A DNA stretch of 64,000 nucleotides from Anaeromassilibacillus sp. An200 (lineage in GTDB: Bacteria; Bacillota; Clostridia; Oscillospirales; Acutalibacteraceae): the NCBI RefSeq assembly GCF_002160025.1, contig NZ_NFJU01000001.1, positions 62,001 through 126,000 of the forward strand, read 5' to 3'. The translations under genes and the position numbers were made by a program. Below the pieces are notes generated by a model. That model made no database searches. It was not told the origin of the DNA and saw only the letters and a list, made by a program, of their open reading frames with translations. Below, in pieces: positions 1-10,541 of the stretch. Each line of letters opens with the position of its first letter. Position 1 is the stretch's first letter.

Positions 1-1221
1 GATAACAGGCTCCGGGAACTCCATGGACTCGAGAATGATTGGATGCTTTTCATCACAGAAGGTATCGCCGGTGGTGGTGTTCTTCACACCGATCGCAGCG
101 GCAATATCGCCCGCATACACAATCTCCAGATCCTGGCGATGGTTTGCATGCATCTGCAGAATGCGGCCAATACGTTCGTTTGTATCCTTCGTGGAGTTAT
201 AAACCGTAGCACCGGCGCTCAGCGTGCCGGAATACACACGGAAATAGCAAAGCTTTCCGACAAAGGGATCCGCCGCAATCTTGAATGCCAAAGCGGAGAA
301 CGGCTCGGAATCGGAAGCATGGCGATCCTCTTCCTCCCCTGTCTCGGGATTGGTACCCTTGATGGCGGGAATATCGGTCGGAGCGGGCATGAAAGCAATG
401 ATAGCGTCGAGAAGCTTCTGCACGCCCTTATTGCGATAAGAGGTGCCGCAGACAACCGGAACCATCTTGTTCCCGATGGTTGCCTTACGGATGGTGGAGA
501 TAATCTCCTCCTTGGTGATCTCTTCGCCGCCCAGGTATTTCTCCATCAGAGCATCATCCTGCTCGGCAACGGCCTCGAGAAGTGCGGTATGATATTCCTC
601 CGCCTTCTCCTTCATGTCCTCCGGGATCTCCTCCACACGCATGTCCTTGCCCATGTCGTCATAGTAGACATCCGCGTTCATTTCCACCAGATCGATGATA
701 CCACGGAAAGTATCCTCACTTCCAATGGGGAGCTGAATCGGAACAGCGTTGCAGTGCAGGCGATCCTTCATCATCTGCACAACGTGGTAGAAGTCGGCGC
801 CCATGATGTCCATCTTGTTGATGTACGCCATACGCGGTACGCCATATTCCTCTGCCTGACGCCACACGGTCTCGGACTGAGGCTCAACGCCACCCTTGGC
901 GCAGAAAACTGTCACGGAGCCGTCGAGCACACGCAGGGAGCGCTCCACCTCTACCGTAAAGTCAACGTGGCCGGGAGTGTCAATGATGTTGATACGATGC
1001 TCTTTCCAGAAGCAGGTCGTAGCAGCGGAAGTAATGGTAATACCTCTCTCCTGCTCCTGCGCCATCCAGTCCATCGTAGCAGCGCCATCGTGCGTCTCGC
1101 CGATCTTATGATTGACGCCCGTATAATAAAGAATACGCTCTGTGGTCGTAGTCTTTCCGGCATCAATATGCGCCATGATGCCGATATTGCGGGTCATTTC
1201 AAGTGATACCTGCCTTGGCAT
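1..1221 (-). CDS. fusA: Elongation factor G, N-terminal part (runs off the window)
   Basis: Translational GTPase that drives tRNA-mRNA translocation and ribosome recycling in the cytoplasm. Only the first 407 codons lie in the window; the 3' part is beyond position 1. The protein opens [20 protein letters not shown] and carries the P-loop AHIDAGKTT near residue 18, the signature of EF-G/EF-Tu-type GTPases. A GGAGGAAAC ribosome binding site precedes the ATG at 1221. It is the last visible gene of the str operon rpsL-rpsG-fusA, 38 nt after rpsG. A long reverse-frame ORF over the same bases is a shadow. The identity is very secure. Confidence 0.97.
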   Translation of the reverse strand, partial: MPRQVSLEMTRNIGIMAHIDAGKTTTTERILYYTGVNHKIGETHDGAATMDWMAQEQERGITITSAATTCFWKEHRINIIDTPGHVDFTVEVERSLRVLDGSVTVFCAKGGVEPQSETVWRQAEEYGVPRMAYINKMDIMGADFYHVVQMMKDRLHCNAVPIQLPIGSEDTFRGIIDLVEMNADVYYDDMGKDMRVEEIPEDMKEKAEEYHTALLEAVAEQDDALMEKYLGGEEITKEEIISTIRKATIGNKMVPVVCGTSYRNKGVQKLLDAIIAFMPAPTDIPAIKGTNPETGEEEDRHASDSEPFSALAFKIAADPFVGKLCYFRVYSGTLSAGATVYNSTKDTNERIGRILQMHANHRQDLEIVYAGDIAAAIGVKNTTTGDTFCDEKHPIILESMEFPEPVI

Positions 1222-1259
1222 AGTTTCCTCCTTCTGTCTGAAACGGTTCTAGATGAACA

Positions 1260-1730
1260 TTACCAGCGGTAATGTGCGAAAGCCTTGTTGGCCTCTGCCA
1301 TCTTGTGTGTATCGTCACGCTTCTTGGCAGCTCCACCGGCACCGTTTACAGCATCCAGGATTTCACCGGCAAGTCTCTCCTTCATGGTCTTTTCAGAACG
1401 GACTCTGGAATACGTGGTGATCCAGCGCAGGCCCAGCGTCTCCCGGCGTTCCGGGCGAACCTCCATCGGGACCTGATAGGTGGCGCCGCCAACACGGCGG
1501 GCCTTAACCTCCAGAGAAGGCATGACGTTCTCCATCGCCTGTTCAAAAACCTCGAGGGGATTCTTTCCCGTCTTTTCACTGATAATATCAAAAGCACCGT
1601 ATACGATCTTCTGGGCGACGCCCTTCTTGCCGTCGTACATGATGTTGTTGATCAGACGGGTCACGCGCTTGGAATTATAAAGCGGATCGGGCAAAACATC
1701 ACGTTTTGCAACATTGCCTCTTCTTGGCAC
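1260..1730 (-). CDS. rpsG: 30S ribosomal protein S7
   Basis: Small-subunit protein that nucleates assembly of the 16S rRNA 3' major domain (30S head). It has 156 residues, the usual bacterial length, beginning [15 protein letters not shown] after the initiator and ending KAFAHYRW. The start is GTG at 1730, placed by the GAAGGAGGGAAGTAAA ribosome binding site just before it; upstream in-frame codons have no such site and would add a non-homologous extension. It sits between rpsL and fusA in the str operon, 153 nt after rpsL. A weak promoter-like pair (TTGTCG, 17 bp, TATCAT on the minus strand, about 1753-1781) in that gap could be an internal promoter, but this is only an inference. Confidence 0.97.
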   Translation of the reverse strand: MPRRGNVAKRDVLPDPLYNSKRVTRLINNIMYDGKKGVAQKIVYGAFDIISEKTGKNPLEVFEQAMENVMPSLEVKARRVGGATYQVPMEVRPERRETLGLRWITTYSRVRSEKTMKERLAGEILDAVNGAGGAAKKRDDTHKMAEANKAFAHYRW

Positions 1731-1883
1731 TTTACTTCCCTCCTTCACAAGAATGATATCACAGGTACTCGAAAGCGACAAACTCCCGTTGGCCTCAGAG
1801 GCGTGATTCTATATCAAACGCCACTGATCCACACATTTGTGTTTCAGCCGTAGGTTTCTGTCAAATTCTGGTTGGTGCAAGAA

Positions 1884-2312
1884 TTACTTCTTGGCTGCAC
1901 CGGCCTTCGGGCGCTTCGCGCCATACTTGGAACGAGCCTGCATACGCTTGGCAACACCCTGAGCATCCAGCGTACCACGAATAATGTGATAGCGAACGCC
2001 AGGGAGGTCCTTAACACGGCCGCCACGAATCATGACGACACTGTGCTCCTGCAGGTTGTGGCCCACGCCGGGAATATAAGCGGTAACCTCCTGCCCATTG
2101 GACAGACGGACTCTTGCGATCTTTCTCAGAGCAGAGTTCGGCTTCTTCGGGGTAGCGGTCTTCACTGCGGTGCAGACGCCGCGCTTTTGGGGGGAATCCT
2201 GATCGATCGCAACGCGCTTTTTGGAGTTCCATCCCTTGAGCAGAGCGGGAGCCTTTGCCTTCTTCTCGACGACCTCACGGCCAGTATGGACTAACTGGTT
2301 GAATGTTGGCAT
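1884..2312 (-). CDS. rpsL: 30S ribosomal protein S12
   Basis: Decoding-centre protein of the small subunit. It has 142 residues, starting [13 protein letters not shown]; a GAGGAGGTG site lies just upstream of the ATG at 2312, so a slightly longer upstream frame is not used. The motif [14 protein letters not shown] and the later [13 protein letters not shown] are both wild type at the lysines that usually mutate in streptomycin resistance, so no target-site resistance is visible. It is the first gene of the str operon and has its own promoter (2432-2461), which overlaps the end of rpoC, and a hairpin-bearing leader of about 110 nt. Confidence 0.97.
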   Translation of the reverse strand: MPTFNQLVHTGREVVEKKAKAPALLKGWNSKKRVAIDQDSPQKRGVCTAVKTATPKKPNSALRKIARVRLSNGQEVTAYIPGVGHNLQEHSVVMIRGGRVKDLPGVRYHIIRGTLDAQGVAKRMQARSKYGAKRPKAGAAKK

Positions 2313-2382
2313 ACGACACCTCCTCACATCGAGTAATAAAATTTATGTGATGCGCTCACGCGCATGACACCATTTTGACACA

Positions 2383-2418
2383 GCGCAACACACTGCCCCA
2401 CATAAGGACAGTGTGCGC
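2383..2418 (-). promoter_or_regulatory. Hairpin in the rpsL leader
   Basis: On the minus strand GCGCACACTG can pair with CAGTGTG plus GCGC (two bases bulged), an 11-bp stem inside the rpsL 5' leader. There is no following T tract, so it is not an obvious terminator. It may be a leader control element or part of rpoC mRNA 3'-end formation; the function is not established. Confidence 0.4.
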
Positions 2419-2431
2419 ACCACGGTTTCTA

Positions 2432-2461
2432 ATTATACTGTCAGACAGCCTCGTTTGTCAA
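2432..2461 (-). promoter_or_regulatory. Sigma-A type promoter for the str operon
   Basis: Minus strand TTGACA (2456-2461), an 18-bp spacer, then TATAAT (2432-2437): two perfect consensus boxes. The -35 box and spacer overlap the last codons of rpoC (stop at 2441-2443). It would let rpsL-rpsG-fusA be transcribed apart from rpoBC. Confidence 0.8.
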
Positions 2462-5400
2462 GTCTTTCTCTGTAGGTTCTATATCTACGTCACTATAGCA
2501 CTTCATTCCGGTTCCGGCTGGTACAAGTTTACCAATAATGACGTTCTCTTTCAGTCCCAGCAGCGGATCAACCTTACCCTTAATAGCTGCATCCGTCAGC
2601 ACACGGGTTGTCTCCTGGAAGGAAGCAGCCGACAGGAAGGAGTCCGTAGCAAGAGAGGCTTTTGTGATACCCAACAGGACAGGCGTAAAGGTAGCTTCCT
2701 TCAGATCGATCTCGCCAGCCGCAATCCGCTCACGAATCTTCTGATTCTCCGCTTCCAGCTCGCTCTTCTCCACCAGACTGCTCGGAAGCAGCGGCGTGTC
2801 GCCGCCTTCATCCACACGTACCTTCTTCATCATCTGGCGAACGATGACCTCGATATGCTTATCATTGATATCAACGCCCTGCATCCGGTAAACCTTCTGC
2901 ACTTCCTGAATCAGATAATCCTGAACCGCCTGTGTTCCGCTGATCGCCAAAACATCGTGCGGATTCACAGAGCCTTCCGTAATTCGGGTACCAGCTTTGA
3001 TATCGTCGCCCTCGGAAACAATCAGACGGGAACCGAATGGGATCAGATACGAACGGCTGTCCCCCGTCTCGGCATCCGTAACCACCACATGGCGGTTTTT
3101 CTTGATCTCCTCGAAGGTCACGCGACCAGAAATCTCACTGATAATGGCGAGATGCTTCGGCTTACGGCCTTCAAACAGCTCTTCCACGCGGGGCAGACCC
3201 TGCGTGATATCCTCCGCACTGGCAACACCACCAGTATGGAAAGTTCTCATCGTCAGCTGCGTACCAGGCTCACCGATAGACTGAGCAGCAATAATACCAA
3301 CTGCTTCACCGACTGTAACCGGATGACCGTTCGCAAGGTTCGCGCCGTAGCACTTCTTGCAGACGCCATGACGGGCACGGCAATTCAGAATGGAACGGAT
3401 CTTGATGCGTTTGACACCACGTCCAACAATGATATCTGCGTCGTTGTCGTCCATCATCTTATCCTTGGACACCAGAATTTCTCCGGTGGCTTCATCCACG
3501 AAATCCTCCACGAGATAACGGCCAATCAAACGCTCATGCATGGTCTCGATGGCTTCCTTGCCCTCGCAGATATCGAAAATCTCCAGACCGTCCTCAGCAC
3601 CGCAGTCATCCTCACGAATGATAACATCCTGAGAAACGTCTACCAGACGGCGGGTCAGATAACCGGAGTCTGCGGTACGCAGAGCTGTATCTGCCAAGCC
3701 CTTTCTGGCGCCACGGGAGGAAATAAAGTATTCCAAAATGTTCAGGCCTTCACGGTAGTTGGCACGAATCGGAATTTCAATAACCGTACCGGAGGTGTTA
3801 GCAATCAGACCGCGCATACCGGCGAGCTGACGAATCTGGCTCATCGATCCACGAGCGCCGGAATCCGCCATCATGAAGATCGGGTTGTAGCGATCGAGGC
3901 CCTTCTGCAAAGCGTCAGTTACATCGTTCGTGGTCTTTTCCCACGTCTTGAGCACGGCATCCTTGCGCTCGCCCTCAGAAAGCAGACCATTTTTAAAGAG
4001 ATCGGTAATCTGATCGATCTTCTTTTCCGCCTTCGCAATAAGTTCCTTCTTCTCCTGCGGAATCGTCGCGTCGCAAACCGCAACCGTAATGGCGCTTCGG
4101 GTCGAATACTTGTAGCCCTGCGCCTTTACAGCATCGAGAACATCAGCCGTTTCTGCCGTTCCATGAATCTTGATGCACTTATCAATGATCTTACCAAGCT
4201 GCTTCTTTCCAACCAGGAAATCAATTTCCAGCTTGAAACGGTTCTCCGGCAGAGAACGATCCACAAAACCGAGATCCTGCGGAATCGGACGGTTAAAGAT
4301 CATTCGGCCCACAGTGGTATCGATCAGGCCATATACCTCCTGACCGTCAACAATCGCCTTGCGGCGCACTTTGATCTTTGCATGCAGGCCAATCACCTTG
4401 GCGTCATATGCCATGATAGCCTCGTCAAAGTTGCGGAACACCTTGCCCTCACCGGGCTCACCGTCCTTGTCAAGCGTCAGATAGTAGGAACCAAGCACCA
4501 TGTCCTGCGTCGGAACCGTCACCGGGCGTCCGTCAGAGGGCTTGAGCAGGTTTCCAGCCGCAAGCATCAGGAAGCGGGCTTCCGCCTGAGCCTCCGCGGA
4601 AAGCGGCACATGAACTGCCATCTGGTCGCCGTCAAAGTCGGCGTTATACGCCGTACAAGCCAGCGGATGGAGCTTCAAAGCGCGTCCCTCCACCAGAACA
4701 GGCTCGAATGCCTGAATACCCAAGCGGTGCAGCGTCGGCGCACGGTTCAGCAGAACAGGATGGTTCTTGATCACAATTTCCAGCGCGTCCCAAACCTCAG
4801 GCTTTGTGCGCTCCACAGCCTTTCTGGCGGCCTTGATGTTGCCGGCCACACCGGTTTCCACCAAGCGCTTCATGACAAACGGCTTAAACAGCTCAAGAGC
4901 CATTTCTTTCGGCAGACCGCACTGATACATCTGGAGCTCAGGCCCAACCACGATAACGGAACGGCCCGAGTAGTCCACGCGCTTTCCAAGCAGGTTCTGG
5001 CGGAAACGTCCCTGCTTGCCTTTAAGCATATCAGAGAGAGATTTGAGCGGACGGTTGTTTGGCCCCGTGACAGGACGGCCGCGGCGGCCATTGTCGATCA
5101 GAGCATCAACCGCCTCTTGGAGCATGCGCTTCTCATTGCGCACAATGATATCCGGTGCGCCAAGTTCCAGCAATCTTTTCAGACGGTTATTGCGGTTGAT
5201 CACACGGCGGTACAGATCGTTGAGGTCGGAGGTAGCAAAACGGCCGCCGTCCAACTGTACCATCGGACGGATATCCGGCGGAATCACCGGCACTACATCG
5301 AGAATCATCCACTCCGGACGGTTGCCGGAAAGACGGAAGGATTCGACGACTTCCAGGCGCTTAAGAATACGAACTCGCTTCTGACCGGAAGAATTGTGCA

Positions 5401-5983
5401 GTTCCGCTTTCAAGTCAGCGGAAAGCTGCTCCAGATCGATTTCCTCCAAAAGCTTCTTGATCGCCTCCGCGCCCATCGCGGCGTCAAAATCGTCCTCATA
5501 TTTCTCGCGCAGATCGCGATACTCTTTCTCCGTGAGAATCTGCTTTTTCTGCAGTTCACGAGTCGTACCGGGATCGGTTACGATATACATCGCAAAATAC
5601 AGAACCTTTTCCAGCATGCGGGGAGAAATGTCCAGCATCAGGCCGATACGAGACGGAATTCCTTTAAAATACCAGATGTGGGAAACCGGCGCAGCCAGCT
5701 CAATGTGGCCCATACGCTCACGGCGAACCTTCGCGCGGGTTACCTCAACACCGCAGCGGTCACAGATTTTCCCCTTATAGCGGATCCGCTTATACTTGCC
5801 GCAATGGCACTCCCAGTCCTTCTGAGGCCCGAAAATACGCTCACAGAACAGGCCGTCGCGCTCCGGCTTGAGGGTACGGTAATTGATGGTTTCCGGCTTC
5901 TTCACCTCACCGTGCGACCATTCACGGATCTTTTCCGGAGAAGCCAGCCCTATCTTGATCGATTCAAAAACGTTAAATTCCAT
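2441..5983 (-). CDS. rpoC: DNA-directed RNA polymerase subunit beta'
   Basis: Largest catalytic subunit of RNA polymerase, 1180 residues, the usual length for Firmicutes. The catalytic magnesium loop NADFDGDQM is present with Asp449, Asp451 and Asp453. The N-terminal zinc site shows Cys59, Cys61, Cys74 and Cys77, and a second cysteine set lies around residues 795-878 ([10 protein letters not shown]). The start [12 protein letters not shown] at 5983 follows a GAGGGAGGAAC site, 15 nt after the rpoB stop, so the two are cotranscribed and probably translationally coupled. The gene appears to contain no TTA, CTA or TCA codon, consistent with strong expression; this leaves a huge open frame on the opposite strand. 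Confidence 0.98.
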   Translation of the reverse strand: MEFNVFESIKIGLASPEKIREWSHGEVKKPETINYRTLKPERDGLFCERIFGPQKDWECHCGKYKRIRYKGKICDRCGVEVTRAKVRRERMGHIELAAPVSHIWYFKGIPSRIGLMLDISPRMLEKVLYFAMYIVTDPGTTRELQKKQILTEKEYRDLREKYEDDFDAAMGAEAIKKLLEEIDLEQLSADLKAELHNSSGQKRVRILKRLEVVESFRLSGNRPEWMILDVVPVIPPDIRPMVQLDGGRFATSDLNDLYRRVINRNNRLKRLLELGAPDIIVRNEKRMLQEAVDALIDNGRRGRPVTGPNNRPLKSLSDMLKGKQGRFRQNLLGKRVDYSGRSVIVVGPELQMYQCGLPKEMALELFKPFVMKRLVETGVAGNIKAARKAVERTKPEVWDALEIVIKNHPVLLNRAPTLHRLGIQAFEPVLVEGRALKLHPLACTAYNADFDGDQMAVHVPLSAEAQAEARFLMLAAGNLLKPSDGRPVTVPTQDMVLGSYYLTLDKDGEPGEGKVFRNFDEAIMAYDAKVIGLHAKIKVRRKAIVDGQEVYGLIDTTVGRMIFNRPIPQDLGFVDRSLPENRFKLEIDFLVGKKQLGKIIDKCIKIHGTAETADVLDAVKAQGYKYSTRSAITVAVCDATIPQEKKELIAKAEKKIDQITDLFKNGLLSEGERKDAVLKTWEKTTNDVTDALQKGLDRYNPIFMMADSGARGSMSQIRQLAGMRGLIANTSGTVIEIPIRANYREGLNILEYFISSRGARKGLADTALRTADSGYLTRRLVDVSQDVIIREDDCGAEDGLEIFDICEGKEAIETMHERLIGRYLVEDFVDEATGEILVSKDKMMDDNDADIIVGRGVKRIKIRSILNCRARHGVCKKCYGANLANGHPVTVGEAVGIIAAQSIGEPGTQLTMRTFHTGGVASAEDITQGLPRVEELFEGRKPKHLAIISEISGRVTFEEIKKNRHVVVTDAETGDSRSYLIPFGSRLIVSEGDDIKAGTRITEGSVNPHDVLAISGTQAVQDYLIQEVQKVYRMQGVDINDKHIEVIVRQMMKKVRVDEGGDTPLLPSSLVEKSELEAENQKIRERIAAGEIDLKEATFTPVLLGITKASLATDSFLSAASFQETTRVLTDAAIKGKVDPLLGLKENVIIGKLVPAGTGMKCYSDVDIEPTEKDLTNEAV

Positions 5984-5998
5984 CCTTGTTCCTCCCTC

Positions 5999-8900
5999 TT
6001 AAAATTCGTCGCCATCGTCGCCCAAATCAAAGGGATCCTCTTCGTCGAGAGCGCCCTCGCCGAACATGTCGTCATCGTTGTCGCTGGTATAGTCATCCTC
6101 TTCGCCCTCGTCGACGGTGTAGCCATCCATATCGTCCGCAACGTTCTGCTCATTGAACAGATCATCGGAGGGAGTAAATCCGATATCATCGTCGTCGTCG
6201 AAATTCTGCTTGAGATCGATTTCTTCGTTGTTCTTGTCCAAGACCTTTACATCGAGACCAAGAGACTGCAGTTCCTTAATCAGAACCTTGAAGGACTCCG
6301 GCACGCCAGGCTTCGGAATGTTCTGACCCTTGACGATCGCCTCATACGTCTTAACACGTCCAACCACATCGTCCGACTTGACGGTCAGAATTTCCTGGAG
6401 CGTATAGGCCGCGCCATATGCCTCCAGAGCCCAAACCTCCATCTCACCGAAGCGCTGGCCGCCGAACTGGGCTTTACCACCGAGCGGCTGCTGCGTGACA
6501 AGACTGTAAGGACCAGTGGAACGAGCGTGAATCTTATCGTCAACCAGATGGTGAAGTTTGAGGTAATACATGTAGCCAACCGTAACGGGATTATCAAAAT
6601 ACTCGCCAGTACGGCCATCCTTCAGCGTGATCTTGCCATCCTCGGACATTCCCGCCATACGGAAGCATTCTCGGATATCTTCCTCATGCGCACCATCGAA
6701 AACAGGCGTCATAACTTTCCAGCCAAGCGCCTTGGCCGCCATGCCAAGATGAACCTCCAGCACCTGTCCAATGTTCATACGAGACGGCACGCCCAAAGGA
6801 TTGAGCACGATATCAAGAGGAGTGCCATCTGGCAGGAACGGCATATCCTCCACAGGAAGAATACGGGACACAACACCCTTGTTGCCGTGACGGCCCGCCA
6901 TCTTGTCGCCCACGGAGATCTTTCTCTTCTGGGCAATATAGCAGCGAACCACCTTGTTTACGCCAGGGCTCAGCTCATTGTTGCTGTTTTCGCGGGTGAA
7001 CACCTTAACATCCACGACGATACCATATTCACCATGCGGAACACGGAGGGAAGTATCGCGCACTTCACGGGCTTTCTCACCGAAAATAGCACGCAGCAGA
7101 CGCTCTTCCGCTGTCAGCTCCGTTTCTCCCTTCGGCGTTACCTTACCGACCAAAATATCACCGGTGCGAACCTCCGCGCCAACGCGGATGATACCCTCTT
7201 CGTCAAGATCGCGCAGCAGATCCTCGTTGACATTTGGGATATCGCGGGTAATTTCCTCCGGCCCAAGCTTGGTATCTCTGGCTTCGAGCTCATATTCCTC
7301 GATATGAATGGAGGTATACACATCATCGCGGACAATCTTCTCACTGATAAGAACGGCGTCCTCGTAGTTGTAGCCTTCCCAGGTCATGAAGCCGATCAGA
7401 GCATTTTTACCCAAGCTGATCTCGCCATCCTTCGTGGCGGGACCGTCGGCGATCACATCACCGGCCTGAATTTTCTGGTTTACATCCACAACAGGGATCT
7501 GATTGATACAGGTTCCCTGGTTGGAACGCATAAACTTTGTAATGTGGTACACATCTGTTTCGCCATTTTCGCGGGTTACACGAACCTCGTCTGCGCTGAC
7601 ACTGCGAACCACACCAGCATGCTTTGCGATAACGCAGACGCCGGAGTCAACACCGGCTTTGTACTCCATACCGGTACCGACAATCGGGGACTCCGTGCGA
7701 AGGAGCGGCACAGCCTGGCGCTGCATGTTCGAACCCATCAGCGCACGGTTGGCGTCATCATTCTCAAGGAAGGGAATCATTGCCGTTGCGACGGAAACGA
7801 CCATTCGCGGAGAAACATCCATGAAATCGGCCTTTTCACGCTCCACCTCAACGAAGCCGTCACGATGACGGGCATTGACCTTTGCATGCATAAAGCGGCC
7901 TTGCTCGTCAAGCGGTTCGTTCGCCTGTGCAACGATGTATTCGTCCTCCATGTCAGCCGTCATATAAACGACCTCACGGGTCACAATTCCCGTCTCGTGA
8001 TCCACACGGCGGAATGGCGCCTCCACAAAGCCATATTCGTTGATGCGCGCGAAGGTAGCCAGATAGGAAATCAGACCGATGTTCGGACCTTCCGGGGTTT
8101 CAATCGGGCACATACGGCCGTAATGGCTGTAATGAACGTCACGCACCTCAAATCCGGCACGGTCACGGGACAGACCGCCGGGCCCCAGCGCGGACAGACG
8201 GCGCTTATGCGTCAGCTCGGCAAGCGGGTTGGTCTGGTCCATGAACTGAGACAGCGGAGAGGAACCGAAAAACTCCTTGATTGCCGCGACAACAGGACGA
8301 ATATTAATCAGAGAATGCGGAGTCAAAACGTCCAGATCCTGCGCCTGGAGAGTCATACGCTCACGGATCACGCGCTCCAGACGGGAGAAACCGATGCGGA
8401 ACTGGTTCTGCAGCAGCTCACCCACGGAACGAATGCGGCGGTTGCCCAGATGGTCGATATCATCCAGATTGCCAAGACCGACCGCAAGGCAATTCATGTA
8501 GTTAATCGAAGAGAAAATATCGTCAATGATAATATGCTTCGGAACAAGCTCGTCCATACGGGAAACAATGGCTTCCTTGAGCTCGCTGTCGCTGGAGCAG
8601 GATTCCAAAATCTCCGCGAGGACGCTGAACCGCACACGCTCGTTCACGCCGCACTCCTTGTGCGCATCAAAGGACAGGAAGTTATTGATTTCCACCATGC
8701 CGTTGGAAATCACCTTTACCTCACGCTCACCCACCGTGACAAACGCAACGGTAACACCCGCGTTATCAATGGCCTCGGCCTTCGCATGGGATACCATCTC
8801 CCCCGCCTCCGCCATCAGCTCGCCGGTCAGCGGGTTGACAATCGGCTGGGCAAGACGCTGACCGACGATGCGGCCCGCCAGATTCAGCTTTTTGTTGTAC

Positions 8901-9727
8901 TTGTAACGTCCCACACGGGAAAGATCGTACCGGCGGGCATCAAAGAACAGACCATTGATATGCGCCTGTGCGCTCTCGATGGTTGGGGGCTCACTCGGAC
9001 GCAGCTTACGGTACACCTCAAAAAGAGCTTCCTCTGTCGTCTTGCAGGGATCCTTTTCAATAGTGGCACGAATACGATCGTCCTCTCCGAAATACTCATA
9101 GATCTCGGAATCCGAGCCAAGCCCCAAAGCACGGATAAACACCGTTACAGGGATTTTACGGTTCTTGTCAATACGAACATAAAAGACATCATTCGCATCG
9201 TTTTCATATTCAAGCCAAGCGCCGCGGTTCGGAATCACGGTGGAGCTGAACAACTCCTTGCCTGTCTTGTCGTAATCCATTTTATAGTACACGCCGGGGG
9301 AACGAACGAGCTGGGAAACAATCACGCGCTCCGCGCCGTTGATCACAAAGGTACCGCTTTCCGTCATAAGCGGGAAATCGCCCATGAACACTTCAGATTC
9401 CTTGATCTCACCGCTTTCCTTATTGAGCAGTCTGGCTGTCACGCGAAGGGCGGCGGCATAGGTGGCGTCGCGTTCCTTGCATTCCTCTACACTATAGTTC
9501 GGCTTGTCGACATCAAGCTTATAGTCGACAAAATCGAGCACGAGATTGCCTGTGTAGTCTGTGATACCGGAGACATCCTTGAAGACTTCCTTGAGGCCCT
9601 TGTCAAGAAACCAGGCATAGGAATTCTTCTGCACCTCGATCAGATTCGGCATTCCCAGGACTTCGTCAATTCTGGCAAAGCTCATGCGGGTGTTCCTGCC
9701 GACCTGCACCGGTTTGACATTCACCAT
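5999..9727 (-). CDS. rpoB: DNA-directed RNA polymerase subunit beta
   Basis: Second-largest catalytic subunit of RNA polymerase, 1242 residues. The rifampicin-binding region reads [18 protein letters not shown] and continues with THKRR and RLSALG; the Asp, His and Ser most often mutated in resistance are wild type, with Pro where E. coli has Gln510. The last ~75 residues form a very acidic tail rich in Asp and Glu beyond the conserved core. The start chosen is [10 protein letters not shown] at 9727, which matches the family N-terminus and has ATGGAG 11 nt upstream; in-frame ATGs at 9748 and 9778 lack a clear ribosome site. It is followed directly by rpoC. Confidence 0.97.
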   Translation of the reverse strand: MVNVKPVQVGRNTRMSFARIDEVLGMPNLIEVQKNSYAWFLDKGLKEVFKDVSGITDYTGNLVLDFVDYKLDVDKPNYSVEECKERDATYAAALRVTARLLNKESGEIKESEVFMGDFPLMTESGTFVINGAERVIVSQLVRSPGVYYKMDYDKTGKELFSSTVIPNRGAWLEYENDANDVFYVRIDKNRKIPVTVFIRALGLGSDSEIYEYFGEDDRIRATIEKDPCKTTEEALFEVYRKLRPSEPPTIESAQAHINGLFFDARRYDLSRVGRYKYNKKLNLAGRIVGQRLAQPIVNPLTGELMAEAGEMVSHAKAEAIDNAGVTVAFVTVGEREVKVISNGMVEINNFLSFDAHKECGVNERVRFSVLAEILESCSSDSELKEAIVSRMDELVPKHIIIDDIFSSINYMNCLAVGLGNLDDIDHLGNRRIRSVGELLQNQFRIGFSRLERVIRERMTLQAQDLDVLTPHSLINIRPVVAAIKEFFGSSPLSQFMDQTNPLAELTHKRRLSALGPGGLSRDRAGFEVRDVHYSHYGRMCPIETPEGPNIGLISYLATFARINEYGFVEAPFRRVDHETGIVTREVVYMTADMEDEYIVAQANEPLDEQGRFMHAKVNARHRDGFVEVEREKADFMDVSPRMVVSVATAMIPFLENDDANRALMGSNMQRQAVPLLRTESPIVGTGMEYKAGVDSGVCVIAKHAGVVRSVSADEVRVTRENGETDVYHITKFMRSNQGTCINQIPVVDVNQKIQAGDVIADGPATKDGEISLGKNALIGFMTWEGYNYEDAVLISEKIVRDDVYTSIHIEEYELEARDTKLGPEEITRDIPNVNEDLLRDLDEEGIIRVGAEVRTGDILVGKVTPKGETELTAEERLLRAIFGEKAREVRDTSLRVPHGEYGIVVDVKVFTRENSNNELSPGVNKVVRCYIAQKRKISVGDKMAGRHGNKGVVSRILPVEDMPFLPDGTPLDIVLNPLGVPSRMNIGQVLEVHLGMAAKALGWKVMTPVFDGAHEEDIRECFRMAGMSEDGKITLKDGRTGEYFDNPVTVGYMYYLKLHHLVDDKIHARSTGPYSLVTQQPLGGKAQFGGQRFGEMEVWALEAYGAAYTLQEILTVKSDDVVGRVKTYEAIVKGQNIPKPGVPESFKVLIKELQSLGLDVKVLDKNNEEIDLKQNFDDDDDIGFTPSDDLFNEQNVADDMDGYTVDEGEEDDYTSDNDDDMFGEGALDEEDPFDLGDDGDEF

Positions 9728-9903
9728 TGGCTCAATCACTCCATTCATATATTTACCGCTGCGGCATGAAAAAAGCACAAAATTTCCCTCGCATCTTCAT
9801 GGCTTTCCGAGCAGATTACAGAAGCTCTTGCCTTTTCTCTGGAGTTGTGATATGATGGATAAGAGAATTTAGCGTATATCTGTCCATGATGATGCAGTAT
9901 ATA

Positions 9904-9932
9904 ATTGTATAACAATATTCCAAATTTGTCAA
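9904..9932 (-). promoter_or_regulatory. Sigma-A type promoter of rpoBC
   Basis: Minus strand TTGACA (9927-9932), 17-bp spacer, TACAAT (9904-9909). It gives an rpoB leader of about 170 nt. Just upstream an 8-bp inverted repeat AATTGTCA / TGACAATT (9970-9977 and 9996-10003) flanks an AT-rich spacer and could be an operator; no regulator is identified. Nothing else is seen in the stretch 9728-10045. Confidence 0.75.
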
Positions 9933-10045
9933 GGAAATCTCCCTCTGAATTTTGACAGGAAATCCCTTGAATTGTCATCACTCTTTTGAAGTTTTTGACA
10001 ATTTTTCAAGCGGGGAGTTGTTTCTTAAATTAAAACACAGGCATG

Positions 10046-10080
10046 AAAAAGGGAACCGTACAGACGGTTCCCTTTTTTAA
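10046..10080 (-). terminator. Rho-independent terminator after rrf2
   Basis: GGGAACCGT / ACGGTTCCC stem with a four-base loop, flanked by A and T runs on both sides, so it can act in either direction. It lies just after the rrf2 stop and closes the dgt-dnaG-rpoD-rrf2 unit. Confidence 0.85.
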
Positions 10081-10087
10081 TCTTCAT

Positions 10088-10510
10088 TTATGTAGTGCTG
10101 TCACACTTCTGCTGATTTGCACTGCAGGAACAGAGCTCAGCAAAAGTATGTGCATCCAGTTTCTCACGGACAAGCTCGGAAATCTCTGCGTAAATTGCGG
10201 AAAACCGGCAGGAATGCATCTGTGGGCAGCAGCCTTCGTCTCTCTGGCAGCGACTGAGAACATACGGTCCTTCCACCGCCTCAAGAACCTGCCTCAGAGT
10301 AATTTCTGACGCGGGACGTGCCAGACAATACCCCCCTCGGGCCCCTTTATAGGAAACCACCACGCCATCCTGCACCAGTTTACGAAGAATTTTGAGAGAA
10401 AAGCGAAGCGGCACCTGCGTCTGTTCCGCCAGATATGCGGCGTCACAGCGCCTGGCCGCCTGCGTCAAGCATCCGACAATCCGCACGGCGTAGTCGGCCT
10501 CCAGCGTCAT
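10088..10510 (-). CDS. Rrf2-family transcriptional regulator, probable Fe-S sensor
   Basis: Predicted 140-residue winged-helix DNA-binding protein of the Rrf2 family (IscR, NsrR, CymR relatives). Residues 1-80 form the helix-turn-helix region, including RGARGGYCLAR-type wing sequence (KGARGGYCLARP at about 55-66). Cys88, Cys94 (or Cys95) and Cys101 are spaced about five residues apart, like the iron-sulfur ligands of IscR/NsrR, and more cysteines follow at the C-terminus (CSCSANQQKC). The start MTLEADYAVRI at 10510 follows an AGGGGGA site. The gene begins 31 nt after the rpoD stop, so it is probably cotranscribed with rpoD. Its targets are unknown; cluster binding is inferred from cysteine spacing. 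Confidence 0.85.
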   Translation of the reverse strand: MTLEADYAVRIVGCLTQAARRCDAAYLAEQTQVPLRFSLKILRKLVQDGVVVSYKGARGGYCLARPASEITLRQVLEAVEGPYVLSRCQRDEGCCPQMHSCRFSAIYAEISELVREKLDAHTFAELCSCSANQQKCDSTT

Positions 10511-10541
10511 GTGCACAGCATCTCCCCCTTTCCCATGGAGC

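Noticed and set aside
43-1206. A 387-codon plus-strand ORF
   Set aside because: Antisense to fusA, for the same codon-use reason as over rpoBC.
2375-9769. A 2464-codon open frame on the plus strand
   Set aside because: It is exactly antisense, codon to codon, to rpoC and rpoB, and is open because TTA, CTA and TCA are not used in those genes. It has no ribosome site and no domain.
9995-10030. Plus-strand promoter starting TTGACA at 9995
   Set aside because: No acceptable -10 box follows at 16-18 bp and no plus-strand gene lies downstream.
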